DNA of 64,000 nt from Thereva unica (Eukaryota; Arthropoda; Insecta; Diptera; Therevidae): the NCBI GenBank assembly GCA_949987705.1, contig OX465282.1, positions 5,382,501-5,446,500 of the forward strand, read 5' to 3'. How positions within the stretch are numbered: position 1 is the first letter of the stretch; each line of letters starts with the position of its first letter. Both the position numbers and the translations under genes were made by a program. Positions 35,210 to 45,480 of this stretch are shown here, one piece after another. The notes beneath the pieces were generated by a model, which made no database searches, was not told where the DNA came from, and saw only the letters and a program-made list of their open reading frames with translations.

Positions 35210-37710
35210 TCACCGAAGTCAGCATTCTGTCACGGTAATTTCGGATGGGTGCTTGTAGAGTCACACAACGAGTTGACTTTGGCAGTTTCTGCACTCTTTG
35301 GCGTTGCGTTGGCAGTTAAAAATTAATTTGGAGTTAATCCTATGTAACTCTATTGCTCTGAGTACCACATAGATGACAAACAAATTAGAGATCAGTCCAA
35401 AAACAACATTTAGTGATCAGATTCAGCCTGCAGCTTCTCTATATATTTGTACATTGTCTTTGTGACTCTCTACTTTACTTTGTGACTCTGATATAGAGTC
35501 TTCATCTCTGCCCCGGTTTCCAGGCAAAAAATTGGGGGTCATACCTAAGATCGTGAGTTCTCGTCCAACCAGAAACTTTACTCTTTTCTATTATATTTTT
35601 TTCGCCTAGTTATCATCATTCTTTCAAAAATACCTTTCTCTCAAGTGGAGGATCTACCACATTTCTATCTTCTGTTATCCCCTTGACAAAGCAAAGAAAT
35701 TGACTCTCAATAATTCGCCGATATAAAGCAGCATTTGCCCAGATTTAGTTCTTTACTTCTTTGTTCTTCCCTGGTTAGTGATATTTGAAAGCATCGAGTT
35801 AAAGCATAACAGATTACATCCTTTGTGAAAATTGTTGAAAAATCAACAGAGTTATTTTCAAACTTACTACTTCCCGCTAAGTTATAAAAAAAAACAAGCG
35901 TATCTGTTCAAGCAATCAAAAGAAGCTATAAATAAGTTAAACTTTCTCAGAAGTTCAAATTAAACCAACTACAATAATAAAGCAGAAATTTAATTACTTC
36001 CCAAGTTAATTACAATAATTAAAACCTTCCTACGCCCCAAATGAAAAAATAAATCCACTAAGCAGCACACTAGAATAACAATCACCTTCCCTTCCAAATT
36101 CGTTTAGTTCAATCACCATGATCATCTATTTACGTCGTCCCGAACAATTGCATTCTGCCCTCCAACCATCTTGGAATGTAGCCTAAGCTTAATTCACTTC
36201 AAGCATGCAATTCAGTCCTAAAAGAACCTTTGATATGCACCAACGATCGTTCTTGACCTCATCCCATATTGTAGTGTTTCTCTTTTATTTTTTTTTTTGT
36301 GTCAGCGATCGCCATTCTATTCTATAAGTTTCCTCGAAGATCAGTGCATTTCTGTGGTCGTTAACCCTTTTTTGATATTTGCACAAAAGGCCCCGATCGC
36401 GTCCAACGCTCCCCAGGTCCAGAGATAGTAAACATTGCACTGTGGTCCGATCGAGGACTGCATCGGTGCATAAAGTACTGTGTGTGCGCCCCAGCTAAAA
36501 ATAAACAGAAGATCACTGTGACGCTATCGCATTACACGCAAGAAACTCGTCTAAGATGCCGAATGATGATCATCAGCATGGCGCACTGTGCAGAAAACGC
36601 AAATATTTGATCGGGGCAGAGCCTGTGGGGGCTGCATCATAGGCTGCATCGATTCTGTTTGCCTGCTTGCTTGCTGGTCTCGGTTTCGTGCCAGAACTCA
36701 TTCCAATACATATTTCGAAACCCACCCGGGGCCCGCTGAGCTGGGACAAGAAGACTTCGTCTTCAATAAGTTTCACCTCTCTCTGGCGCGGTAACGCAAC
36801 TGATCTAGACTGGAGGCCTGGTGCAGAGCTGATCTTGCAGAAAAACTTAAGGCGAAAATTAACGTGCAGCACAAAGTAAGTATGGCCAGAGCGAATGCAG
36901 CACAGACTTCTTTGCAAAGTTCATTGGCGGAAAAGCCATGATAAATGATCGAGGAGCTCCTTTCTGTCCCCCAAATGGTGGATATTCGCCGCTTGTGCTC
37001 GCGCTGCACCTACGCCCGCGACTTAATGATCGCGCCATATGCAAGCTGAAGCAGATTTTTTCGTAACGTTCACTGTGTCCGCGCTCGCAATCGAGTTGGA
37101 CAAGCGGCAGACATGTCGTGACATTGGCGATGCCAGGAGGACAGTGGCCGCGTGTTAGGTCGATCGTTTCGCTTGTTCGAGCTCGATCATGCTTGAACTG
37201 GTACAATCGGAAGGGGGATTGCCAGGTTGGAATTATTCTTGGAAAACAGCTTTTTTGCTTGCATTTGGTTCTTTCTGTGATGAGGTGATTAATTATTCCA
37301 TGTGGTGTAGAGGCTGGAGTTCAAAAAATTTACATATGGAATGTTAAGAGATTTGTAATTAAGTTTTTATTGAAATTAGTAGTTTTTTTTATCACGGGAG
37401 AGTGACTACTTGGAATTATACATATATGACACTTGAGAAAAACTCTTCAAATTTCAATGTGTCCCAGTACATGGTCGAAAGCAAGCAATGAAATCTATGA
37501 TCACTTTAAGTACTATCACTAATATAGTTCTGCTATTTCTTTTGAATAGGTCCGATAACTCGAGCAATGATCTTCCACATAGATTTTATAGAGAATCAAA
37601 AACTTTTTGCAAAATTACTTCGACAATCAAAAATTTAAAATCATATGCTACAATGCTACACTAGAAAGATTTGCAAGGAAACCTACGAGATTTACACCTA
37701 GAGGTAGGTA
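35210..37710. other. Gene-less stretch
   Basis: AT-rich with a more GC-balanced part at 36330-37210 that also holds about fifteen GATC sites. Overlapping open frames of 114, 115 and 78 codons lie on the minus strand at 36573-37206. None shows a known domain or clear codon bias, and they overlap one another. I cannot support a gene. Confidence 0.4.
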
Positions 37711-38178
37711 GGGCCTCGGTAGTCTAGGGGTAAGGCGCCTGATTACTATCCCCAGAGGTCCCGGGTTCGATTCCCGGCGGTGCCACGGTCCTAGCCTTTC
37801 CCAATTTCCCGCCTACATAACTTTCCTTCTTTCTTCTTCCCTCTTTGCATTCCTGATTCCTTCTGTCATAGCCTTCCTTAGCCCTTCCCCGCTCCCCCAG
37901 AAGCGCATGTCATCGGTTGGTTGAAGAGATTCAACTCGTTTCAGGAGGCATAACACTCCAGCGAGTTGTTTCTCGATGCCCCGATGTCAGAGTCGCGATA
38001 GTAATGGTTGGGAGTAGTAGGTGGACCGAAAATATCGCGGGAAGGTTGTGGCGGTTCCCTTCCTCCCCGACTAGAGCTGCTGTTCGACATTGCACTCTAT
38101 ACGAAGAAAATAGATTGTCAACAGTATAAAGGGCTTTTCCTGAGACTCTAGTCTTTCACATAAAAAAAAAAAAAAAAA
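37711..38178 (+). repeat. tRNA-derived SINE, copy 2 (most complete)
   Basis: This copy has the whole structure in about 468 bp. The head has GTAGTCTAGGGGTAAGGCGC (A box) and GGGTTCGATTCC (B box). A pyrimidine-rich block and the TTTCAGGAGGCATAACACTC and GATGTCAGAGTCGCGATAGT blocks follow, then a stem-loop. The 3' end is AGTATAAAGGGCTTTTCCTG, AGACTCTAGTCTTTCACATA and a 17-base A run. The 3' end parallels the LINE at 42121-45480. It would be transcribed by RNA polymerase III from its internal promoter and mobilised in trans. No target duplication is obvious. Confidence 0.9.
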
Positions 38179-39227
38179 GATAGATTCGACGGTAGTCCTC
38201 GAGCTTGGCTGTCAGATTGCCTTCGTCATTGGAAGGCCTTCATTGAGATACACCATCCTCACGAAACCCTGGCGGTATCATTTCAGAGTGGAGTGAGTGA
38301 GGAGTCTCACCCAAAGAGTTAATAGAATCGCAAATTTGGTGGCATGGGTAAAGATGGTTGCGTGCAGCTGGCTTTCTGTAGTTTCAGAATGAAATACTGA
38401 GCAACGAAGCAAATACTGAGCAGAGAAACAAATTTTTAACAGAATTGTAAGCGATCGTTGAACGATCAACCGATCAATGAATTTTTAGTTGGACTATAGA
38501 ACTCTCATTTGTTTTATGTTAAATAATAGCGTCCCGAAGTGCAATGTCAGACAGCACTCTCTAGTAAGAAAGAAAGTAGAGCGAAGAATGAGACAAGTGG
38601 TCTTACTCCAGCCGCTTCCAGTCAATACTAATGCGACGTCTTGGCTAAAACTGATCTTCCTTTCGTATTCTAACATTTACATCGGGAACGAAATCTCCAT
38701 CCTAGGATACCCCATGCTTTCTATACCACATGCTTCCTATATTTTTAGAAAAAGTTTGAGTTAAAAATTAGATAAAATTTTGTCTAAACCTTATACACAG
38801 TTCCTTAGAACTGATTCGATGCCAATAGCTCTATCACAAACGTTGGAGATATGAAGAGCAGCCCAATAAAGCGACAAATGTTCTGGTTGAGTTTCTGTGT
38901 CAGGCATAAAAGAGGGTTAAAACCCAGTAATGCAAGTTACACTATCCATCATTTCGTTTATTACCCCCATACACAAACCGGTTTTTTAGGCAAGCAAATA
39001 TGCATATGTCTTGCATCATTATGTCCCCTCAGTTTTGCCTCAGAAAATTTGTCAGATGCATCCATTCATTACACTAATACAAATATAACATTGCATTCGG
39101 GGTCTACGAAAACTGTGAGAAATTCCTCTTCTCATTCCCGTTATCACAATTGTTACACGAACAAAAGACAGACAAACGAATGCTTAGTGTAATAGCCGCA
39201 TCATACACAGTTTTGTTCTGAGTAACG
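38179..39227. other. Gene-less stretch
   Basis: Short open frames (113 codons at 38851-39192, 91 codons at 38489-38764) have no recognisable domain. No terminal repeats or RNA genes are seen. Confidence 0.45.
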
Positions 39228-39692
39228 AGTGACCATCCATCCATCCAATGACGCCTTGCCCTCCTCTGGGGCATTTCTCCAAGTTCGACGGATCGTTGTA
39301 GCAGTTCTCCATTTCCAAATGTTGATCATTACCTCTGCGTCAGCCGTCACAGAGTCCATCCATCTCCTCCTGGGTGCGCCTACTAGTCTATTTTCCGAAA
39401 TTTTTGCCACCGTTTTGGAATACGGTGTTCGTCCATCCTGATTACATGGCTGGCTAGTCTTAGTTTGTTAATTTTTATAAATGTTGAGAGTTCTGGGCCG
39501 TCAAATGTGTCATACAACGGCCCTGCTTTGTCTAGTAAAAGTTTCGTTTTTCTGTGCACAAATCTTGAGGGCAGTATTTGTTTTTCGGCATAAAACGTTC
39601 TATTAGCCAGTTGTATTCGACTAGTTATTTCTTCTTTTTCATCGTTTCTTCTAGTAATCGTAAACCCAAGGTAGACTGTTTTATCGAATACT

Positions 39693-39699
39693 TCTAGGT
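39693..39699. repeat. 7-bp target-site duplication (left)
   Basis: TCTAGGT is repeated at 40654-40660. Collapsing the two copies restores the minus-strand reading frame of the host LINE. Confidence 0.8.
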
Positions 39700-40653
39700 A
39701 ATGTTCGTCGATCTTTCAATGGGTCCAACATTCATGTCTTACTGGTATCTGAGGCCTCACTACGCGATCATGTTCCTTCAATATCTGTGTCACTGGATGG
39801 CTACAGTCTGTTTAGAAACGATCGTAAGGATCGCCCTGGCGGCGGCGTCGCTGTTTATGTTAGAAATGGTCTCCGGTGTTCCAAGATAAAACACTCCATA
39901 TCCAACGCCTTGGAATTCCTTAGCGTTGAAATTATGTGCGGTGTTAGGAAATGCCTCGCGACCGTGGTTTACTGCCCTCCTCGCTCATTCTCGCTATCTG
40001 AAGCCAGTGAGTTGGAAGTGTGGCTCTCCGAAGCGGCCCACAATTATGACAGCATCATTGTCGGAGGAGACTTTAACGTAAATATTGTATCCTACAACTC
40101 TTTGTGCAATAGCTTCCTAACTTTTTTCAAAACCTTTGGCCTGAAGCCCGTCAATCAACTTCCGACGTACTGTAACACCCCTAATCCATCCTTGTTGGAC
40201 ATCTTCTTCGTGTCAGACATAGGAAATGTTTTGTTCCATAACCAGATCAGCCCACCAAGTTACCTTGATCACGACATCCTATCAGAGTGCCCAATTTGGA
40301 TGCGGCCAGTAAAACTCAGCATACAACTACATGTAAACGTCATCACCTATCACCTAGTTGGGCAAAGGTCCTTTTTTGTTCACTGCCTCTGCCTGTGGAA
40401 CAATCTGCCACACACCATACAGAGTGCGAGGTCTTCGAACGTGTTCAGGAAGCTTGTATTTAAATACCTTACTAGCCAATAATCTTCCATCAAATTAAAA
40501 GTAATTTCTTTCGAGTAACAATTTTTCTTCTTTTTTCTTTTTTTTCCCTAGCTATTAAGTACCTTTAGTTTAACCTTTAGTTTTTAATTTTTTTTTTATT
40601 ATTCCCATTTTTTTTAATGTACATGCGTGTTAAGCGTGATAAGATTATAATTA
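39700..40653 (+). mobile_element. Internally deleted Jockey/CR1-like LINE
   Basis: The translation starts mid-endonuclease (ASLRDHVPSISVSLDGYSLF) and contains RPGGGVAVYVRNG, TVVYCPPRS and the metal-binding IVGGDFNVN motif, then LLDIFFVSD. After the SYLDHDIL region (the SDH catalytic motif reads YLDHD) it jumps, still in frame, to the extreme C-terminus LCLWNNLPHTIQSARSSNVF, ending at 40482. The whole RT is missing. The 3' UTR ends ATAAGATTATAATTA at 40653. TCTAGGT at 39693-39699 and 40654-40660 is a 7-bp target duplication. It is 5' truncated, internally deleted and inserted into an RTE-like LINE. Confidence 0.85.
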
Positions 40654-42120
40654 TCTAGGTTGCTATGGATGTCCTTGCCGCACTTCGAACTCTTCTGATA
40701 TTACATCCTTAATTTTAATCAGTCGTACCGGCTCTGAGGGGACTCCTAATTCCTATAAGATCCTGTACAGCCGCTCTCTGTTTATCGAGTCTTATGCCTG
40801 TTGAAAGTCGACAAATATCTGGTATACATCTATATTGCTTTCCCAGGTTTTCTCCACAATTTGCTTTAAGGTCAGCAGTTCGTTCGATGTTGATCTGTTT
40901 GTCCTAAAACGACCTTGATATTTTCCTATAAGGCAGGCCTTCCGCTATAGGCTCCAGTTTTTGTTTCACAAAGATTGTGAGGATTTTGTAGCTGGTGCTG
41001 AGGAGTGAGATGCCTCTGTAATTGCAGGTTAATTTATCTCCTTTCTTGTATATTGGATATTTCTTCCAGTCATCTGGTGTCACTTCTTCCTCCTAGATCC
41101 TACATATGAGGTCGGATAAGGTTTGTAATAGTTGTGGTCCTTTTTCTTTTAGCAGCTCAGCTGCTATCTCATCGGCGCCTACCGGTTTGTCGCGTTTTTG
41201 CCTTTTTACAGCTTCATGTACCTCATCCAGTGTTAGTGGTTCAATTGCGACATTATCATGAAGAATTACAAATGCCTTTGTCTGTGAATTCTCGTTAGTA
41301 AGAGAGCAGTTTCAGTAGGTTCTGAAAATACTATCTCCGCCTTTCTTTTTATCTTATTAGGGTCTGCTAATAGGATCCCATCAATGTCTTTGCAGATCTC
41401 CGTTCTTTGCTAAAACTTATTCGTGATCTGACGGGTTCCTTTGTACGCTTGGCTAATTCTTCCTTCATCGAAGTCTTCCTGTATCTGTAGGATCCTCCTG
41501 TTTAAATACTCTCCCTTCTTCTTTCTGCACAGCTTGTCTGCAGTTCTTCTTTTTAGCATAGAGACTTCCATCCTTGCTCTTGTTGATCTTACGATGAACT
41601 ACCGGTGGCTTTGGTATCTTTCTTCAATTGCGGCTCTACAGTCTTGATCAAATCAGTCAATTCTAGTGCCTCTCCCGCTGCCCCCTTTAAACTGTTTTCA
41701 ATTTGCTCCAATTTGTCCTTGATGTTGGCATGGCAGCATGCTGGTAGGCATCTCTTCTTACTTCCATTTTTAGCTTATCTACATCGTATTTCTGTTAAGG
41801 ACAACTCTATTCATTTTGGTTGCTATCCGGATTCTCAATTTCATCTTGACTTAATCTCTTAAGAAATTCCAAGAACTGTGTTGTTAATTGGTTGACGATT
41901 TGGCATATGGGTGTTTCTCTGTAAACTGGTAAATTTTTGCAAGAAATCTGTCCCAGTAACTTTTTTACGTGAATATGAAAAAAAAATATACAATTAAATA
42001 GATATCTATCTGGTGGATAATAAACAGTAAGGGACCCAAATATATTTGTTTTATTTTAGGACTTATTGAGTAAATTTAAAAAATTCATATGTCAGAGGAC
42101 TGTTGCATATGTCAGAGGAC

Positions 42121-45100
42121 TTTTTTTTTTTTTTTTTTTATGTGGCAGTGCTAAGCTCAGGAATCACCCTTTGTACTACTAGTCCGTCATGTCATTTGTC
42201 ACGTCATGGTGCAATGTCTAGCAGTAAGCTTAGTACAGGGAGGGTGTTGGAGGGGTTATAAAGGAACGGGAGGGAATTGAAGAAGGTGGTGATGAACCCT
42301 GCGTTTGAACTCTTGGATGTTGTAGGAGCTCGGAAATACTGACTGCGAGAGATTATTCCACAGCCGAGTTGTTCTATTAACAAACGAATTCATATCTTGT
42401 TGAGTGCGTGAAAGGGGGAGTTGCAGGTGGAGGGAATGAGACGAGTGGGCTAATCTGGTGTTGCGGGTATAAGAATGCCGTGGAGGCAGGAGAGCGTTTA
42501 GCTCGGAGGAACAGTCACTATGATAGTAGCGATAAAATTTTGTCAGTGCTGCTACATTCCTACGGTGGCTTAAGGGGTCGATGGTGGAGCAGGCGGTGTC
42601 GTCATCAATTAACTTGAGCGCCCTTTTTTGCACCTTATCTAACCATGCCAAGGTGGTTTTTGGGGCGCCGCCCCAAACGAGGGAGTTATATTCGAGAAGA
42701 GGTCGAATGTAGGATTTATAAATAACAGCACGGGCCGATGGCTGGAGGAGGAACTTACACCTCTTAAGAAATCCCAAGCACTGAGATCCTTGTTTGGCGA
42801 TTTGGAATATGTGGTCATTCCATCGCAAGTCTTTGGCTAATGTCACGCCTAAGATGTGTAAGGATGGTTCGGCCATTAGTTGAACTTCATTCACTTTCAA
42901 GGGTGGAGGGGTGTTGAACTTCTTTTTGGAGATAAGACAGTACTTGGTTTTGGCGGGGTTGAATTCAACACGATTCTTCTTTCCCCACTCTAGAATGAGT
43001 ACAATGTCGTTATTAATAGAGTTGGACATACGTTCGCGATCATCAAGACAGGATCTGGCATGAGTCTGCCTTGTATCGAAGCTGTACGAGTACCGTAAAG
43101 TACCGTCGTCAGCGAAGCTGAGAAGTGGGTTGGAGGGGATTGAAAGAAGGTCATTTATAAAGATAAGGAATAGGGCCGGTGATAAGATCGACCCCTGGGG
43201 GACCCCCGCCGAGATCGGGTGGGATGCGGATTTGACGCCATCCAATACTACTTTGATTGAACGACCGAAAAGGAAATGCCTGATCCACTTCTGTAGAAGT
43301 GAGTCGACTCCAATAGCTTTGAGTTTGGCTAACAGGGCTGAGTGCCAAACTCTATCGAAGGCCTTGGAGATATCTAGAGCAACCAGACTAGACTCGCCGG
43401 ATCCATGCAGACTACGGCTGAGGTGTTCTGTAAGACAGACTAAAAGATCGCCAGTGGATCTTTTCTGGCGGAAGCCATATTGTCTGTCGTTAATGAGTAG
43501 GTTGGATTCTAGATATCCCATAAGCTTTTTGTTGATTATCGTCTCCATGGTTTTGGAGAGAATAGAAGTAATTGCTATTGGGCGGTAGTTTAAGGGGTCG
43601 CTGGCTTCACCTTTTTTCGGAATTGGCTGAACATGGGCAAGTTTCCAAGAGTCTGGGTAAACTCCGGAGGAATATGATAGGGCAAAAAGTTTGCGCAGAG
43701 GTTTAGCCAAAGGTGAGGCGCATTGTTTTAAGACGATAGGGGGTATATTATCGGGTCCAGTGGATTTGTTGACATCGAGCTCCTTGAGGCACCTGTACAC
43801 CTCGCGAGTCCTGAAGAAAACCCTGTCCATTAAGTGAGCATTGTGCTCGAGAACTGGGGGTAGCGCATCAGTTTCGGGTAGGGAAGAATTTGAAGCAAAC
43901 AGAGATGCTAATAAATCGGCCTTGGCTTTTCTGTCAGTTATCACCTTCTTATCGTGAATGAATGAAGGAGTTGTAGATGCAGTGAAATTCTTCTTTATGG
44001 AACTTACCAAGGACCAGAAGTTTTTGCTACCAGAGGTTGCATTAAAGAGTTTACTTCTCAACTTACTGTCAAATGAATTTTTGACGTTCCTGATGGTGAC
44101 TTTACAGGAATTTCTTAGTTTTATATACTCCTCACGGAGCGATTCACTCGGGGAGCTCTTGTAAGCTCGAAAGGCGGCTTCTTTGTTTCTGATTGCATGC
44201 ATACACTCCTGATTAAACCATCTGTTGGGCCTAGCCTTCACAGATTTAGTAGAATGAGGAATGTACAAATGCATTCCTGCCTGTATGATCCTGGTGATAC
44301 GGATAGTGGCAGAGTTAACGTTTTTGGTTCGGAAACACTGATTCCAGTCAGTAGCTTGGAAAAAATTAATTAGCCCCAGCCAATTGGCCTTCCCATAATG
44401 CCATACAGTTCTTTTAACTGGTTTGGGAGGGGTGGGAAATTCGAATGGGAAGCTAGCGCTGATTAAGCAGTGGTCCGAATTGCCGAGAGGTGAATCAACT
44501 TCGACGGAGTATCGCTCTGGATGGGAAGTGAGAAAAAGATCAAGGAGATGGTTTCCTTGACCGGCAACATCAGGGACTCTCGTGGGATGATCCACAATTT
44601 GATGTAAATTATTGGTGTCTGCAAATAGCTCGACGTCCTTGCCAGAAACACTGGTGGCATTTGAGTAAGTCAGCCAGTTTGCGTTATGAACATTGAAATC
44701 ACCCGCAACGATAATTTCACACTCAGGATTGGACGACAAAAATCCCGAGATTTGTTCGGAAATAGTATCAAATGATGAAATGGAGGCTTCGTTACTTATG
44801 TTAGGACTTCTGTATAGGAAGCAGAAGAATATGACGTGGCTTTTGAAAATGATTTTAATCCAAAGATAATTAAAATCTGAAGTCGTGCTTGAAAATATTT
44901 TATGATAAGCCACGTCATCCCTAACATAGATGGCAGTACCCCTATGGGGGGAGAGATTGTGCACTAAAGTGTATCCCGACACCTGGTAATGACCTAAGTC
45001 ATTATCGGGTGATATTTGGGTTTCACTCAGTGCGAAGATTGGGGGTTTATAATTAGATAAGTGGCACTCAACAAAAGAGAAATTCGCATGAAGTCCACGA

Positions 45101-45480
45101 ATGTTACAAAAGTCAATAACAAAGCATGACCTGTAACGGGACTTCGGTTGCGCGGGCTCATTCGCCACATTCTTATTGATATTTCCCGGAATTACAACCG
45201 TCGCAACCATCAGAGTCAATGAAATCTGCCTGCGTTAAAGTGTTATGCCTTTTGAAACGGGGCAAATTTCATCGACCGACAGATTTTGGGCGCGACACTT
45301 GCAGGTCCGTGAATCGAGTGAGGGTAGGGGCAAAGGGAACTTACTTTGTGCTGTTCGTCGGTCGCTTGTCTTTGGAAGGGTGATGAGGCCTTCGCTTTAC
45401 ACTGCGCGCGTATATTCCACTGATTATGTTGTTGTTGTTTTTTTTGTGGACGTTTCACACCAAAAAAAACCAAAAAAAAA
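42121..45480 (-). mobile_element. Jockey/CR1-like LINE, 3' poly(A), near complete
   Basis: The 3' end is a 19-base T run at 42121-42139 (poly(A) in sense), preceded in sense by CTGAGCTTAGCACTGCCACA. The 3' UTR (42140-42255) holds a tandem ATGACRTGAC repeat. ORF2 is intact (separate entry). Upstream of it, 45473-45243 is a 76-codon minus frame that may be the end of ORF1 or 5' UTR. The 5' limit is not marked by a recognisable duplication, so 45480 is approximate. It lies inside a mariner-like element. Shorter copies of the family lie at 53345-53580, and 3' bits near 32330, 34000 and 34430. Confidence 0.85.
42256..45219 (-). CDS. LINE ORF2: endonuclease plus reverse transcriptase, intact
   Basis: This 987-codon frame has no stop, a usual length for Jockey/CR1-type ORF2. 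In retrotransposition the endonuclease nicks the target and the RT copies the element RNA there. Endonuclease (about residues 30-270): NIRGLHANF, IFALSETQ, IIVAGDFNVHNANW and GNSDHCLIS supply the expected Asn, Glu, Asp/Asn and Ser-Asp-His residues. RT (about 480-760): KSTGPDNIPPIVLKQ, NYRPIAITSILSKTMETIIN, LVALDISKAFDRVW, GVPQGSILSPALF and the catalytic LSFADDGTL, with Phe in place of the usual Tyr. C-terminus: RTTRLWNNLSQSVFPSSYN, the typical end of this group. The start at 45219 is the first Met of the open frame; the true start is uncertain. All visible catalytic residues are kept, so this copy may be young. Confidence 0.93.
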   Translation of the reverse strand: MTLMVATVVIPGNINKNVANEPAQPKSRYRSCFVIDFCNIRGLHANFSFVECHLSNYKPPIFALSETQISPDNDLGHYQVSGYTLVHNLSPHRGTAIYVRDDVAYHKIFSSTTSDFNYLWIKIIFKSHVIFFCFLYRSPNISNEASISSFDTISEQISGFLSSNPECEIIVAGDFNVHNANWLTYSNATSVSGKDVELFADTNNLHQIVDHPTRVPDVAGQGNHLLDLFLTSHPERYSVEVDSPLGNSDHCLISASFPFEFPTPPKPVKRTVWHYGKANWLGLINFFQATDWNQCFRTKNVNSATIRITRIIQAGMHLYIPHSTKSVKARPNRWFNQECMHAIRNKEAAFRAYKSSPSESLREEYIKLRNSCKVTIRNVKNSFDSKLRSKLFNATSGSKNFWSLVSSIKKNFTASTTPSFIHDKKVITDRKAKADLLASLFASNSSLPETDALPPVLEHNAHLMDRVFFRTREVYRCLKELDVNKSTGPDNIPPIVLKQCASPLAKPLRKLFALSYSSGVYPDSWKLAHVQPIPKKGEASDPLNYRPIAITSILSKTMETIINKKLMGYLESNLLINDRQYGFRQKRSTGDLLVCLTEHLSRSLHGSGESSLVALDISKAFDRVWHSALLAKLKAIGVDSLLQKWIRHFLFGRSIKVVLDGVKSASHPISAGVPQGSILSPALFLIFINDLLSIPSNPLLSFADDGTLRYSYSFDTRQTHARSCLDDRERMSNSINNDIVLILEWGKKNRVEFNPAKTKYCLISKKKFNTPPPLKVNEVQLMAEPSLHILGVTLAKDLRWNDHIFQIAKQGSQCLGFLKRCKFLLQPSARAVIYKSYIRPLLEYNSLVWGGAPKTTLAWLDKVQKRALKLIDDDTACSTIDPLSHRRNVAALTKFYRYYHSDCSSELNALLPPRHSYTRNTRLAHSSHSLHLQLPLSRTQQDMNSFVNRTTRLWNNLSQSVFPSSYNIQEFKRRVHHHLLQFPPVPL

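Larger units (their letters stand above)
39228..41905 (-). pseudogene. RTE-like LINE, interrupted by another LINE
   Basis: On the minus strand from 41905: a linker (TTQFLEFLKRLSQDEIENPD, KYDVDKLKMEVRRDAYQ), then the RT entry region (LTLDEVHEAVKRQKRDKPVG, AAELLKEKGPQLLQTLS), then NYRGISLLSTSYKIL, then a region around KCGKDIHSNLEVFDKTVYLG. The C-terminus lies in the frame 39410-39201 (RRRWMDSVTADAEVMI). It ends in an (ATGG)n tail, seen as CCATCCATCCATCC at 39233. NYRGISLLST is typical of RTE-like LINEs. Several stops and frameshifts are present. The insertion at 39700-40653 sits inside the VFDKTVYLG region, and the frame is continuous on either side once the insertion and its duplication are removed. 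Confidence 0.85.

Noticed and set aside
36573..37206. A small gene on the minus strand
   Set aside because: Overlapping frames of 114, 115 and 78 codons on one strand and others on the opposite strand, none with a recognisable domain. More balanced base composition alone lengthens chance frames.
42140..42255. A hairpin in the LINE 3' UTR
   Set aside because: The ATGACGTGAC and ATGACATGAC words looked palindromic at first, but they are direct repeats; the arms do not pair well.
42408..42617. Plus-strand frames opposite the 987-codon LINE ORF (also at 43130-43588 and 43958-44164)
   Set aside because: They are shadows of the minus-strand coding sequence.
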